Shown here piece by piece: positions 22,115-32,187 of a stretch of DNA of 64,000 nt. The notes under the pieces are model-generated. The model had not been told where the DNA came from. It did not search any database and saw only the letters and a program-made list of their open reading frames with translations. Source of the DNA: Trichobilharzia szidati (Eukaryota; Platyhelminthes; Trematoda; Strigeidida; Schistosomatidae); the NCBI GenBank assembly GCA_944472155.2, contig OX235279.1:55711564-55775563 (forward strand). Reading direction: 5' to 3'. The translations under genes were made by a program, and so were the position numbers. Each line of letters opens with the position of its first letter. The stretch's first letter is position 1.

Positions 22115-22597
22115 TTGTGTTTTTTCATGACACGATCCCAGTCTCCACCTATGATGATAACAGATTATCCAATAGTGACCAAGGAATGGTACTCTGCTCT
22201 ATGCATTTTTTATCACTTAATACAGGAAAAGAAACAAGACTCAGGGAGCATGATAAGTCGTAGCTACAAACATAGGGACTGGGGATTAGTTCAAGAACTC
22301 ATTCGACTCTGTCAACGTGATGACTATTTCACCAATAACTCCCTAGAGTCTGTAGAGTCCATACTTTACAGGAATGTTACCCTTTGTGTAGATACAGTCA
22401 CTCCTAAGAAGGTAGTGAAATTGAGTAGACACCAAGCTGAATACATTCCAAGGGCATACCGCAATCATTTAAGGAAGTTGATGAAACAGTGCTATTCCCC
22501 TAACGACACACTCAGTCCACAGGTCAAGCGTCTGCGCTCTCAAAACGACCTCGACGAAGAGTTAAGTACACTTAGAAGCACCTCGAAAGTTTTATAA
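22115..22597 (+). pseudogene. ORF2 linker region of the third CR1-like element
   Basis: 160 codons corresponding to the segment between endonuclease and RT ('RSYKHRDWGLVQELIRLCQ', 'CVDTVTPKKVVKLSRHQAEY'), comparable in position and pattern to copy A 10640-10870. It is bounded by stops. Confidence 0.65.
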
Positions 22598-22621
22598 CCA
22601 CAGAACACTTCTTAAAAAGAA

Positions 22622-23518
22622 TTGTGGTTGACGAGGGACATCCCCCAATTACTTCACGACAAAGTAATCTACAAAGAGCCTGCCAACAACTCTGAAATCT
22701 TAAGTAAGCGCTTTGCGAACATAGTATATAAAACGTGCGTCATTCATGAAACCGCGCCCCCTTCTAGCTCTTCCTTCAGGAGCACAGTGTTCAGCAATCA
22801 GTTAATACAACAAGTGGTTATAAGCCTTGGAATTTCTACTAGCACGAGACCAAATGGATTTGCTTCAATAATTTTCAAAAACAGCAGGTGTGGCATTCCC
22901 CTATTACTCCTTACATTCTTCTCAATATCTGTGGACACTGGCACTTACCCTAATGAGTGGAAAACTAGCTTCATAATTCCACACCACAAATCTGGTGATA
23001 AGGAAAACGTTCGCAATTACAGACCTATAAATATAACCCCAGTTGTCTCGCGAATCATGAAGAAAGTTGTCAAAGATCAATTATCAGACTATCTACTTAG
23101 GAAAGATCTTGTTACAAGGTATCAACACGGATTTCTCAAAAATAGGTCCTGCGTTACTTGCCACTTCGACTTTTTCAACTGCATCACCAGTAGTCACGAA
23201 GCACGTAAGCTAGTCGTTGTTCTCTACTCCGATATATCTAGGGTATTTTACATGGCATCTCACAGTATTCTCTTTGAGAAGCTGTATTCATGTGGAATTC
23301 GCAATCCATTACTGAACTGGTTGAAATCATTTCTAAGCAACAGGGTACAAATAACCAAAGTCGGGTCAGTATTGTCTCATCCTAAGCAGACAACAAGTGG
23401 GGTTGTGCAAGGTAGTGTCCTAGGGCCACTTTTATTTACAGTCTACATTAACAGCATTTGTAACCGCTTCACCTCAGGTAAACCATTCATATATGCTGAC
23501 GACCTCAAAGTCGTTTAA
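22622..23518 (+). pseudogene. RT of the third CR1-like element, N-terminal two thirds
   Basis: 298 codons with 'VRNYRPINITPVVSRIM', 'QHGFLKNRSCVTCHFDFFN', 'VLYSDISRVFYMASHS' (motif A Asp present, but the following KAFD is degraded to RVFY), 'SGVVQGSVLGPLLF' and 'IYADDLKVV'. It is interrupted right after the YADD motif by a 58-bp insert. Confidence 0.8.
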
Positions 23519-23577
23519 TACTTATCCTTGCCTGTACAACTGGTGTGTCCTACATAGATAGGAAAATATATATTATA
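23519..23577 (+). mobile_element. 58-bp insert of a CR1-like 3' end inside the RT
   Basis: The bases 'acttatccttgcctgtacaa' followed by 'ctggtgtgtcctac' and a TA tail equal the last 58 bp of the repeats at 19037-19341 and 36562-36845. They separate 'YADDLKVV' from the downstream RT 'ELHDIVSKIHLEISGLATWC'. Confidence 0.75.
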
Positions 23578-24240
23578 TGTTACTGCTACAGTCGTGAATT
23601 ACACGATATAGTAAGTAAAATACATCTTGAAATAAGTGGCCTCGCAACATGGTGTGCCGAATCCTGTCTGAAGTTTAACATTGACAAATGCAGCTGGATT
23701 TGCATCGGCAACAGCAACCTTGATCTAACTCTTGAAGTAAGTGGGCGAAAACTAGCCAAGCTCAACTCAGTCATAGATCCCGGTACCAGATACTCTAGTA
23801 ATTTAACGTTCTTTGAACAAACTGGTTATGCTAGACGTGAAACACGCAATTTCTTTTGTTGTGAAACTAGGGTTTTATTATACAAAGTATGTGTCCAACC
23901 TATTTTAGAATACTGCCCCTTTATTCTTCGCGAACTGCGACAAAATGACAAGCTTAAATTAGAGGGAGTGTGACGGCAATTTACCTCAAAAACTCTTTGT
24001 TTAGAATGTAGTCTGAACTACTCTGAGCGTTGCGACAGACTGAAAATAGGACCACTCTGGAAAAGATGTCTCAGGCTAAACCTTATTTTCCAATACAAGC
24101 TAACTAATCTTCTCTTGCACCTCTCCAGGCCAATAGCTAAGTCCACCGCTGTCATCAGTTACAATCTTAGAAATCATGACAACCTAGTTACCACAGAGCC
24201 TTGTCAGACTTACATGAGGTACAACTTCTTCTGAAATAAG
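23578..24240 (+). pseudogene. RT C-terminal part of the third CR1-like element
   Basis: It continues the RT after the insert: 'SGLATWCAESCLKFNIDKCS', 'VIDPGTRYSSNLTFFEQ', 'VQPILEYCPFIL'. Stops and frameshifts follow. It aligns with copy A 12000-12700. Confidence 0.7.
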
Positions 24241-24420
24241 TTTTCAGTCATTTGGAGTAGACTGCCAGCTAATGTGCGTGACGCGAACACACTTCCAGTG
24301 TTCATCCCCTCAGTCACCAGACTGCTCAAAGATGACAATGCACTTCTGCGTCTGGTTCCCACACTCTCTTTCTCACGCTACATAGATATTTTAAGTTCAT
24401 TAAACGTATGAGTTACAACA

Positions 24421-24877
24421 AACCACAATTATAGATGTTACCATTATTGGAAGTACATGATAGACATTTCTACACAGGCCATTAATATTAGTTCACACAT
24501 GATATAAAAGTTAGCATAGCAGGAATAGTTACTTAATGTACCAAAATAATCATAGTTACTACACAGAATATATATATATGTAAATTTATTAATCACTTCT
24601 TGAAGACTGTACTTATTTTCTTCTGTGCTGCTGTCATTTGTCCTCTTTTTTCTCTCACCATCATTGCTTCTGTGCGAAATTTTTAGTGAGAATAAAGAAT
24701 GTAGATATTTGACTACTTACAACGACAAATGATCTACAAGAATTACTGGTGCCATATCCTACAACTGCCTCGTCAATTACACATTACCTTCCCCCAAAAC
24801 ACATCCTGGATTACAGTTGTGGAATATACCTTTATACCAATGACAAAGTATTAATTTGTGATACTTCACAATTGTAA
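24421..24877. other. 3' UTR or flank between the third CR1-like element and the LTR element
   Basis: AT-rich, no ORF. It contains a short run 'gatacttcacaattgtaatt' similar to bases near 6000. Confidence 0.4.
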
Positions 24878-24882
24878 TTCAT
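24878..24882. repeat. target-site duplication, left (ttcat)
   Basis: The five bases before the left LTR are identical to 36360-36364 after the right LTR. They prove that the 11.5-kb unit inserted as one LTR element. Confidence 0.9.
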
Positions 24883-25276
24883 TGTTAATCGCGACAAATA
24901 GATAGACTATATGATAGACAGTTAATCAATATGATGTGACCTTCCTGTCGCGATTATTGGCCAATTAATGTAACTCACACCACATGATGGTGACCTTGAA
25001 TGTTCTTTTCTGTCTGTCACTCTATTTGTGTATACATGTAATTAATTGACTGTTCATTTTGTCCGTACCCTCAATACTGTTCGGTACGTTTTTGTCCTTT
25101 TTTGTAATGACAGTGGATTTGTACATTTTTCTTGGTGTAATTGTATGATTTATTTTATGTTTTAGAAACAGATAAAGTTTAAGTCAAGTCATTCTGTTTC
25201 AACTATAGTAAAGCCAAGACTCTGTGTCGTCAGTATTGAGGAAGGACTAAATCTGTAGGACAAAAATAATCCTACA
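24883..25276 (+). repeat. left LTR (394 bp)
   Basis: TG...CA termini. Compared with the right LTR I count roughly ten differences, concentrated near 24962-25000. Directly after it comes 'aagtttcgaacagt' and then the gag ATG. There is no TGG-starting primer-binding site at the usual place. Confidence 0.95.
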
Positions 25277-25290
25277 AAGTTTCGAACAGT

Positions 25291-26550
25291 ATGGCAGACG
25301 AAAAATATGAGACCATGCCGACGTTAACTCCACAGTCAGAAAAGAATAGTGAAACTGATTTCCATGCAAGCAACGAGTATAAATCAAGTTATATGGTAGA
25401 GCTGGAGCTAGCGAAAATGCGTATAGTCCAAATAGAGAAAGAAATTGAATTGAAAAGACTACGACAAGCTAGTCGTGAATGTTCTAACCATAATAAGTCA
25501 CCTTGCAAGCCTTCTACTTCGCATGCAGTCGCTGTATCTTCTAACGATGAGCTCGCCAGAGCCATGTCCAAGTTTCTGGGCATGCCTAAAAGAGAGATAA
25601 TTAAGTTTGACGGTAATCCTGTAAATTATTGGAATTTTATAAAGAATTTTGAAGACTTGGTGGATAATGGCGCCATTGGATACCGAAGTAAGCTAAATTA
25701 CTTTATTCAGTATTGTGAAGGAGAAGCCAAAGATGTAATCAAACACTGTGTTTTGCTAGAGCCAGAGGAAGGTTATCATAAAGCCCTACAACTGTTAGAG
25801 GAAGTATTTGGGCAAAGGCATGTTGTGGCCCGAACCTTCATAGAGAAACTCCTAGAATTTCCAAATGTTGAAAGCAACGATGCAGCATTACTAAGGAAGC
25901 TATCTCACGAGATGCAAGCCTGCGAATTGACTTTAAAACAGATGAACTATGTTTCAGATTTGAATTCTGGTAAAACTATTGAACAACTAGTCCTAAAACT
26001 CCCTGTTCATTCACAGAGAGAATGGATAAAGGTGGCTTGCAACGTCATAAAGAGCGGTCGCGAACCATCATTTAGCGACTTATGCATGTTTGTTAAGGAG
26101 CAGTCAGATATGGCTAACACCAGGTATGGGCTGCTAATCAATGGGCATTCCACGGGAAAAAATAGTAAAGAGTTTACTATCCCTATGAAGAAAAACTCCG
26201 ATTCTAAACACGGAGTGTTTGTTACCAGGCTCTCAGGGAATAATGTCGAAAAGCCGAGTAATGATCCTAAGAACGAGTCACGTTTATTTATCCCACCTTG
26301 TATATTGTGTTCGGGAGGCCATTTCCTAGACCAGTGTTTAGAGTTTAAAGATAAGGACCTTGATGAACGTCTGGCATTTGTTTCCAAGAGAAACCTATGC
26401 AACGTATGTTTAAAAGCAAATCACACAGCAAAGAATTGCCGATCTTCAAGGTCCTGTACAGTTGAAGGTTGGAGACACCATACATTGCTTCACAGAAGCC
26501 AGGGATCATCCGACGATATAAAAAATGGTGTGCATATTAACGCTCAATAG
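25291..26550 (+). CDS. gag: BEL/Pao Gag polyprotein region
   Basis: 419 codons. An N-terminal coiled coil (residues about 30-55, 'LELAKMRIVQIEKEIELKRL') is followed by a DUF1759-like capsid region ('FDGNPVNYWNFIKNFEDLVD', 'LLEEVFGQRHVVARTFIEKL'). The C-terminus has a zinc-knuckle cluster: C-x2-CSGGH-x4-C near residue 345, C-x2-C-x4-H-x4-C near residue 372, and a final 'HHTLLH'. This arrangement is typical of BEL/Pao. The ATG is only 14 bases after the LTR. A TAG at 26548 separates it from the protease, which lies in the same frame, so either readthrough is needed or the stop is a defect. Confidence 0.9.
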   Translation: MADEKYETMPTLTPQSEKNSETDFHASNEYKSSYMVELELAKMRIVQIEKEIELKRLRQASRECSNHNKSPCKPSTSHAVAVSSNDELARAMSKFLGMPKREIIKFDGNPVNYWNFIKNFEDLVDNGAIGYRSKLNYFIQYCEGEAKDVIKHCVLLEPEEGYHKALQLLEEVFGQRHVVARTFIEKLLEFPNVESNDAALLRKLSHEMQACELTLKQMNYVSDLNSGKTIEQLVLKLPVHSQREWIKVACNVIKSGREPSFSDLCMFVKEQSDMANTRYGLLINGHSTGKNSKEFTIPMKKNSDSKHGVFVTRLSGNNVEKPSNDPKNESRLFIPPCILCSGGHFLDQCLEFKDKDLDERLAFVSKRNLCNVCLKANHTAKNCRSSRSCTVEGWRHHTLLHRSQGSSDDIKNGVHINAQ

Positions 26551-26559
26551 TGTACTGAT

Positions 26560-26850
26560 ATGACTTTGGACAAGACTCCGGCAAGTGAAACCGCATTCGC
26601 TATAGTGCCCATCTTAGCCAGATATAATGGTAATGTCGTTCAAACCTGTGCGTTTGTGGATAGTGGTTCAGACGCAACATTAGTCACAGAAGATCTGGCA
26701 AGAGAACTAGGTTTGGTAGGAGCAACTAAGATAGTCTCCCTTAAGACGCTTGGTTCACAGTCTACTTTGTCTTGCAAACAAGTGCAACTGGAAGTCTCTC
26801 CATTGGATTCGTCACTTCATGTTACTGTTTCCAAAGCATGGACAGTATAG
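26560..26850 (+). CDS. BEL/Pao aspartic protease region
   Basis: In frame with gag after one stop. 'CAFVDSGSDATLVTEDLARE' holds the catalytic DSG triad of retroviral-type aspartic proteases with the downstream hydrophobic segment. The protease would process Gag-Pol in the particle. The frame ends at a TAG (26848-26850). Pol resumes in the same frame at 26851, so the stop is probably a point mutation. Confidence 0.85.
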   Translation: MTLDKTPASETAFAIVPILARYNGNVVQTCAFVDSGSDATLVTEDLARELGLVGATKIVSLKTLGSQSTLSCKQVQLEVSPLDSSLHVTVSKAWTV

Positions 26851-27118
26851 AAGTCACCACAGTTACAAAGAGTTGTGCTAAAAGCAGATCAGATGGCCTC
26901 ATGGAGTCAGCTAGATGGGCTAGTTTTACCAGAGGTTAAGAATAAAGAAATTAAGATGCTTATTGGCTGTAACGTGCCAGAAGCTCACGTAACTATCGAT
27001 AAAAGGTTTGGAGGAGCTAACGAACCTTGTGCCGTAAAGACTCCCTTGGGTTGGACATTACTGGGACCACACAGGAAGACCCTTGAAGAAACTAGCATGG
27101 TCAATCATGTCTTAGCCA
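26851..27118 (+). CDS. BEL/Pao pol segment between protease and RT
   Basis: 'VLKADQMASWSQLDGLVLPE', 'IKMLIGCNVPEAHV' and 'CAVKTPLGWTLLGP' match the conserved linker of BEL/Pao pol (LIG-x-D/N...A-x2-T-x-LGW-x-L-x-GP). The retroelement sequence ends about 27118 at 'VNHVLATEE' and passes without a break into alpha-spectrin. The start at 26851 is the first codon after the TAG. The first ATG is at 26875 or later. Confidence 0.85.
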
Positions 27119-28650
27119 CAGAGGAAATTGAGGACTGTGGTCGTGATCTTGCATCAGTCCAATCCTTACAAAGGAAGCACGAAGCATTAGAAAGGGATTT
27201 GACTGCCCCAGATGAAACGATTGTTCAACTTGGAAATAATGCTAAGGCGCTTGCACAGAAGCATCCTGATTCGCAAAACACTATACAAGGTAAGTATGAC
27301 GCCTTAATTACTGCATGGGATAAGCTGAAAAGTCAGGCTGTAGATAGGAGAGGTAAACTGGAAGAGTCATTCAAGATGCATCGCTTTTTGGCTGACTGGA
27401 GAGCCTTGAGTATCTGGATGAATGACATGAAGACGTTAATGTTGGCGGGTGATTTGGCAAAGGATGTAGTTGGTGCTGAAGCCCAAGTAGAGCGACATAA
27501 GGAATACACCGCTGAGATAAATTCTCGAGCTGACAGTTTCGATACATGCATGCAAGAAGGTCAGGCATTACTAAGTGTTGGCCATCTCTGTAATGGAGAT
27601 ATAGCTGCTAAACTTTCCACCCTTGAAAGAGGGAGAGCCTCCCTGATGCAGTTGTGTGAGGAAAGACGTGCACAGCTAGAACAGTGTATGGGCCTTCAGT
27701 ATTTTTACCGCGACGCTGAACAGTCGGAATCTTGGATTGGTAAGCAAGAGGCCCTCCTAGAAATAAAAGATGTGGGAGACTCACTCGATTCTGTCGAAGC
27801 ACTCATAAGGCAACATGAAGACTTCGAAAAGTCGCTTCTAGCACAAGAAGAAAAGATGCGACAACTTGATGAATTCGCTGCAAACTTAATCGAATCAAAC
27901 CACTATGCGGCTGAACAGGTTCATGAGATTCAGGAAGGTCTCCAAATTAGACGAAATGCATTAAAGGAGAAAGCTCAGAACCGCCGTCAGCGTCTTGAAG
28001 ATTCCCACCGTTACCAAATGTTCGATAGAGATGCAGATGAAATGCAGTTATGGATATCAAGAAAACTTGAAAATGCACTTGATGAAAGTTACAAAGACTC
28101 CACGAATTTGCAAACAAAGGTGCAGAAGCATCAGAGTTTTGAGGCATAAATACAAGCGAGCCAATCCCGCGTTGAAGATATTAAAAAGACAGATCAGGAT
28201 TTGTTAAGTGCAAACCACTACAACTCGCCAGAAATAAAAGTAAAGATTGAACAGTTGGATGAAACTTGGTCTCATCTCGTAAATGCCATGGGAGACAAGA
28301 AGAAAAATTTAGATCAAGCAAGTAGTCAACAACAGTTCGCTCGTAACGTAGATGTCAAGTTACGGTTGAATGATGTTGAAGCTCAGATAGCCTCAGAGGA
28401 AGTCGGTCGTGATCTAAATGGTGTGATGAACGCACAAAAGCGGCACAACTTGCTTGAATCTGATGTAGCTACTCATCGTGAACGTATAGATGCATTCAAA
28501 GTCCACGCTGACACGCTTGCTGCAGAAAGTCATTTCGACGCTCCTATTATCCAAGAAAAACAAAGACAGTTAGCCCGACGTTACCATGACCTGCAAATCC
28601 CTCTAAGTCAACGTCATGAGAAGTTAAGAGATGTCCTTCCCTTGGACACA
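27119..28650 (+). pseudogene. captured alpha-spectrin segment (about five spectrin repeats, no introns)
   Basis: About 505 codons continuous with pol. Typical alpha-spectrin phrases: 'CGRDLASVQSLQRKHEALER', 'HRFLADWRALSIWMNDM', 'VVGAEAQVERHKEYTAEI', 'LQYFYRDAEQSESWI', 'SLDSVEALIRQHEDFEKSL', 'DRDADEMQLWISRKLENALD', 'EVGRDLNGVMNAQKRHNLLE'. Triple-helical repeats of about 106 residues succeed each other in register. The order resembles the N-terminal to middle part of non-erythroid alpha-spectrin. There is no actin-binding, SH3 or EF-hand region. One in-frame TAA at 28147 replaces an expected Glu codon. The lack of introns points to an mRNA origin. Spectrin is a membrane-skeleton protein with no known role in a retroelement. 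Confidence 0.9.
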
Positions 28651-29907
28651 TCTTTGCAGCTTAAATATGGTGACTATAGTGAGCTGATGAAGTTACTAGT
28701 CGATTGTTATAAGGATTTTAAAGCACATTCGCTTAACCAAATTGAATCAGAAATGTGGCATCAGTATGCTGAAAGCTTCACTACTGGCTCAGTAGCCACT
28801 CACAAGGATGCCTTCAGGTTATGGGTTAAAGATAAGAACCCTGTTGTTGAAAAGTATATTGGGTTTATAGAGTCATACCGTGATCCCTTTGGTGTTCGTG
28901 CAAGGTTTGAATCATTTGTCGCTGTTGTAAATAGATCAGTGTCTAGAAAATTCCAGCGACTTGTGAATAATGCTGAAAGGTTGTTAACAAATTTACCATG
29001 GCCTTCTACATTTGAAAAAGTTAATTTCTTACAGCCAGACCTTACTAGTTTGGATGTAGCGACGTTTGAAACTGCTGGAATTCCTGTTAGAACTAATATT
29101 CCTAACTATTATGATGTACGACAAGTTGATGGATTTAAAAATGTTTCTTTGGATAATGTACTTAGTGTTCGTTTCAAGGATCCTAAACCAGAATTTCTAC
29201 GTAATGAAGACAAACAAATGTACGTGGAACATGCTGAAAGTTCCTTTGAATTACAAGTTGGACTTCATGAACTGATGGGATATGATTCTGGTAAACTGTT
29301 TCGGCGTGATTGTTATGGAAAACGAAATTTCCTCACGAAAACTACTGAATATGTCATAAATGGAGGTCCTATAGAAGGTTGGTGTGAACCAGGAGAAACG
29401 TATGACAGCAAGTTTCCAAACCTTCCATCTGCAATAGAGCTGAGTGCGTTGGAATTAATTTATCTGATTTACCTCTTGTTCTGGAGCGGTTCGGTTTGAC
29501 TACCGACTGTGCTCAAGGCGATGTCCCAGATGCAGTCTATATTAATTGGTTGTCAATGTCTCCTTCAGCTGTAACTTCCATGGAGATTTATTCTGCAGGA
29601 GAAAATGCTGATGACATTGGATCATGGTGTCAAGCACATTATTGTGCTCGTTATGCGATTCTGCAAGTTTTGATTGAAGCTGACGATTCTCTGGTACGTA
29701 CACATAAAGTAGTCGGTGAGGACGATGCATCTGATTTGTGTATTTCCTTGGATCCAAAAAGACTTTTAACTGTGGCTCGTCCAGCAATTGGTGAATTCTT
29801 AAGAAAATTACAATATTACAAAGGCAAAGCGAATGCTATGTATGGATATGCTTTCTCCCAACACTATAGTCAACTACTTCCAAAATATTTGACTGATTTG
29901 CTCTGGC
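28651..29907 (+). pseudogene. captured dipeptidyl peptidase III segment (catalytic half, inactivated)
   Basis: It follows alpha-spectrin in the same frame. Family M49 signatures: 'YIGFIESYRDPFGVRARFE', 'RLLTNLPWPSTFEKVNFL', 'TAGIPVRTNIPNYYDVRQ', 'GFKNVSLDNVLSV', 'ELQVGLHELMGYDSGKLF', 'GETYDSKFPNL'. After a frameshift come 'DLPLVLERFGL', 'AVYINWLSM' and 'RYAILQVLIEADDSLV'. The zinc motif HELLGH reads HELMGY, so the second His is lost. The EECRAE-type segment with the third zinc ligand is deleted at the frameshift near 29430-29450. The fragment starts roughly 40% into the usual protein of about 730 residues and stops short of its C-terminus, where the nested element begins. It cannot be an active peptidase. 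Confidence 0.9.
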
Positions 29908-30801
29908 ATAAATTATTTATTTATTCCTGTTTATGCAGGAACATACCAATTGTACAGGCATGGATAAGTTATTATATAAATTACAGTTTGTTTGTTCTTT
30001 CTAACATTAGAGTCAGTCAGAACAGTCTGCAAAATAGTCTGTCTGTTTAACACATAAAGAGATATAGAAATATTGTCTTCGCATTAACAAAAAATCCAGA
30101 CTTCAGATGAATGTAATACAAATATCTGGGAAAAATAAAGCTTGAAGTCAATTCTCCTATATAACTTTGTTGTGAACAGCATCCTTGAGATAAAGTTTAT
30201 TGATGTATTATTCTGAGTCAATAATGTATTTATTCCATTTTTGTCAGCAGTCTTATCGTAGTTTTATAATAGGAAAGAAATTTGATCTTTGATACGAAAA
30301 TTAGATAAGTTCATGTCAGATTGTTTTACTGTATTAAATGGGGCCGAGGTCGATTCCAGATCTATCCATTTGCGCCATTTGCGTCAGCATGGCAGACTGT
30401 ACATGTAAGTTGAGTAATACATTGAAAACTGTTTGAAAACCAGTTGCTTCTTTATTTCAGATCAAGAATACTCCTTGTACAGAATGTTGGCCAGCGTTTT
30501 CAAGTGGTTGCATCGGATCGTTCATGGAATTTGAGTTTGAATTTACTTAAATGGTCATTTCAGTTTAGATGTTGGGTTGTTCGACATCGACCAGGGGGTA
30601 TATAGAAGAGTACGCTCAGCAGCAGAATAGCAGAAAGATAAAGTATGTAATTATGGAAAGAACATTAATATTTTACGTATATATAAATGTTTATAAATGT
30701 ATATCATTGTATAGTAAACACTACCTATAATCTAGTTGTTCTTTCATGTATTTTTGCGAAGTCTTAAAGTTTATTTAGTGTCATAATATTAAGTAATGAG
30801 T

Positions 30802-32187
30802 CTAGGCGTTATAGTGTTCTAATAGCTCATGCGTTTTAGAAATAAGTGGTGCGGTGTGATTGGCATAGTCATTTGGATGAAGCAGTTCATATAGCAAGCG
30901 TTTGAAGGTTATGATATAGTGACAGGTCCTTATTTCTAGGGGTAAACTATTCCAGATCTTAGAGTACATGACTATGAAGAAGTTTGCACTGAGTGCTGTT
31001 CTACAGCTTTTCCTAGATACTGTGCACGTTTGGTTACGAAGATTGTAAGAACCTTCCGGTGAGAACTGTATCTCCTTACTGTCTGAGAATGATATTTTAT
31101 GCAATATTTTAAAGAAGAATGTTAGGTTAATGCTCAGTCGTCTCATCCAGAGTTGGTCGATACCTAGAGTTATACACCTTGATGTGTAGTCCTTTTCGCA
31201 GTCAAATCCTAGAAGTTCAGACGTGAAGTATAGTTGGACACTTTCTATTTTAAGCTTGTCACTTACGTGAGTACTGCTGAGAATGAATGGACAATATTCA
31301 AGTAGTGATCTGACACGTGTTTTGTATAATAATAGTTTTGCTTCGTAGCTGTGGAAATTCCTGAGTATGCATCCTAAGAGCATCCTCGATTTACGCGTCT
31401 GTGTCGCCACTTGCTCAGAAAATGTGAAGTCACTAGAATACCTGAGTCCTAGGTCAACAACACTTTGGAGTTTAGGCAAGTCGATAGATTCAAGTACCAG
31501 TTTAATATTTATTGAGGGTGCACCGAAACAGATCCAACCACATTTTTTAAGGTTGAATTTTAGGTTCCATGTGGAGGACCATGCAGTTACTCGATCTAGT
31601 TCTTCCTGAACAGCTTTCTGAAAGTACCCTAAGTCATCACAGTGGAATGTGTAAGCTACTTTAAGATCATCTGCAAAGATGAATGGTTTGCCAAGTGAGA
31701 AACAGCTGCATATGTCGTTGATATATAGAGTGAATAGGAGGGGGCCTAAGACGCTACCTTGAACTACTCCAGAAGTGACTGGACTAGGTTTAGAGTTTAC
31801 AGAACCCAGTCTAACTACTTGGGACCTATTGTCTATCAATAATTCAATCCATCCTAATAATGGGTCACGTATTCCTAAGGAGTTCAGATTATTTATTAGA
31901 AGCAAATGGTCAACGCGGTCAAAGGCTTTGGATATGCCGAAGTAGACGGCTAGTACTAGTTGTTGTTTGTCTCGATTACTAGGTATATAGTTAAAGAAGT
32001 CAAGGTGACAGGTTATGCATGATCTGGATTTTAGGAATCCATGTTGGTTTGGACTTAGAATATTGCAGCTGAGCATATGTTTGAGAATATCACCTTCAAC
32101 TATTCCTTCAATAATTCTAGATGCTATGGATGTAATATTGATTGGCCTATAGTTGTTGACTTCAGTTTTCGATCCGCAGTTGTGTTT
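30802..32187 (-). pseudogene. ORF2 3' part: reverse transcriptase, copy B
   Basis: As in copy A, with the same blocks, the same glycine in place of the motif A aspartate, and 'FADDLK' intact. The frame is open to the natural stop at 30802, through 'SLPLEIRTCHYIITFKRLL', which copy A has lost to a TGA. In the shared block only one residue differs (Leu for Pro in the 'PRYSS' context). It is out of frame with the endonuclease part by the same A7 run. Confidence 0.85.

Larger units (their letters stand above)
19600..24420 (+). mobile_element. third CR1-like element, heavily decayed, related to copy A
   Basis: ORF1 remnants at 19670-19918 and 20535-20800 ('IVYKIPDYLP', 'KFVKIAQDKTSCQRRIMHN') match copy A ORF1. 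ORF2 remnants run from about 21540 to 24240. They include the endonuclease trace 'AGDYNLPDVS' near 21975, RT pieces at 22115-22597 and 22622-23518 with 'SGVVQGSVLGPLLF' and 'IYADDLKVV', and C-terminal pieces to 24240. A solo LTR (20134-20511) and a 58-bp retro-insert (23519-23577) interrupt it. The 5' limit is uncertain. Confidence 0.75.

Noticed and set aside
26540..26560. Regulated stop-codon readthrough between gag and protease
   Set aside because: Possible because the frames agree, but two further in-frame stops follow and no clear readthrough context or pseudoknot could be shown by eye.
26875..29499. A host alpha-spectrin or DPP III gene at this locus
   Set aside because: Both are partial, lack introns, start and stop codons and UTRs, and lie inside LTR-bounded sequence fused to pol; they are captured segments.
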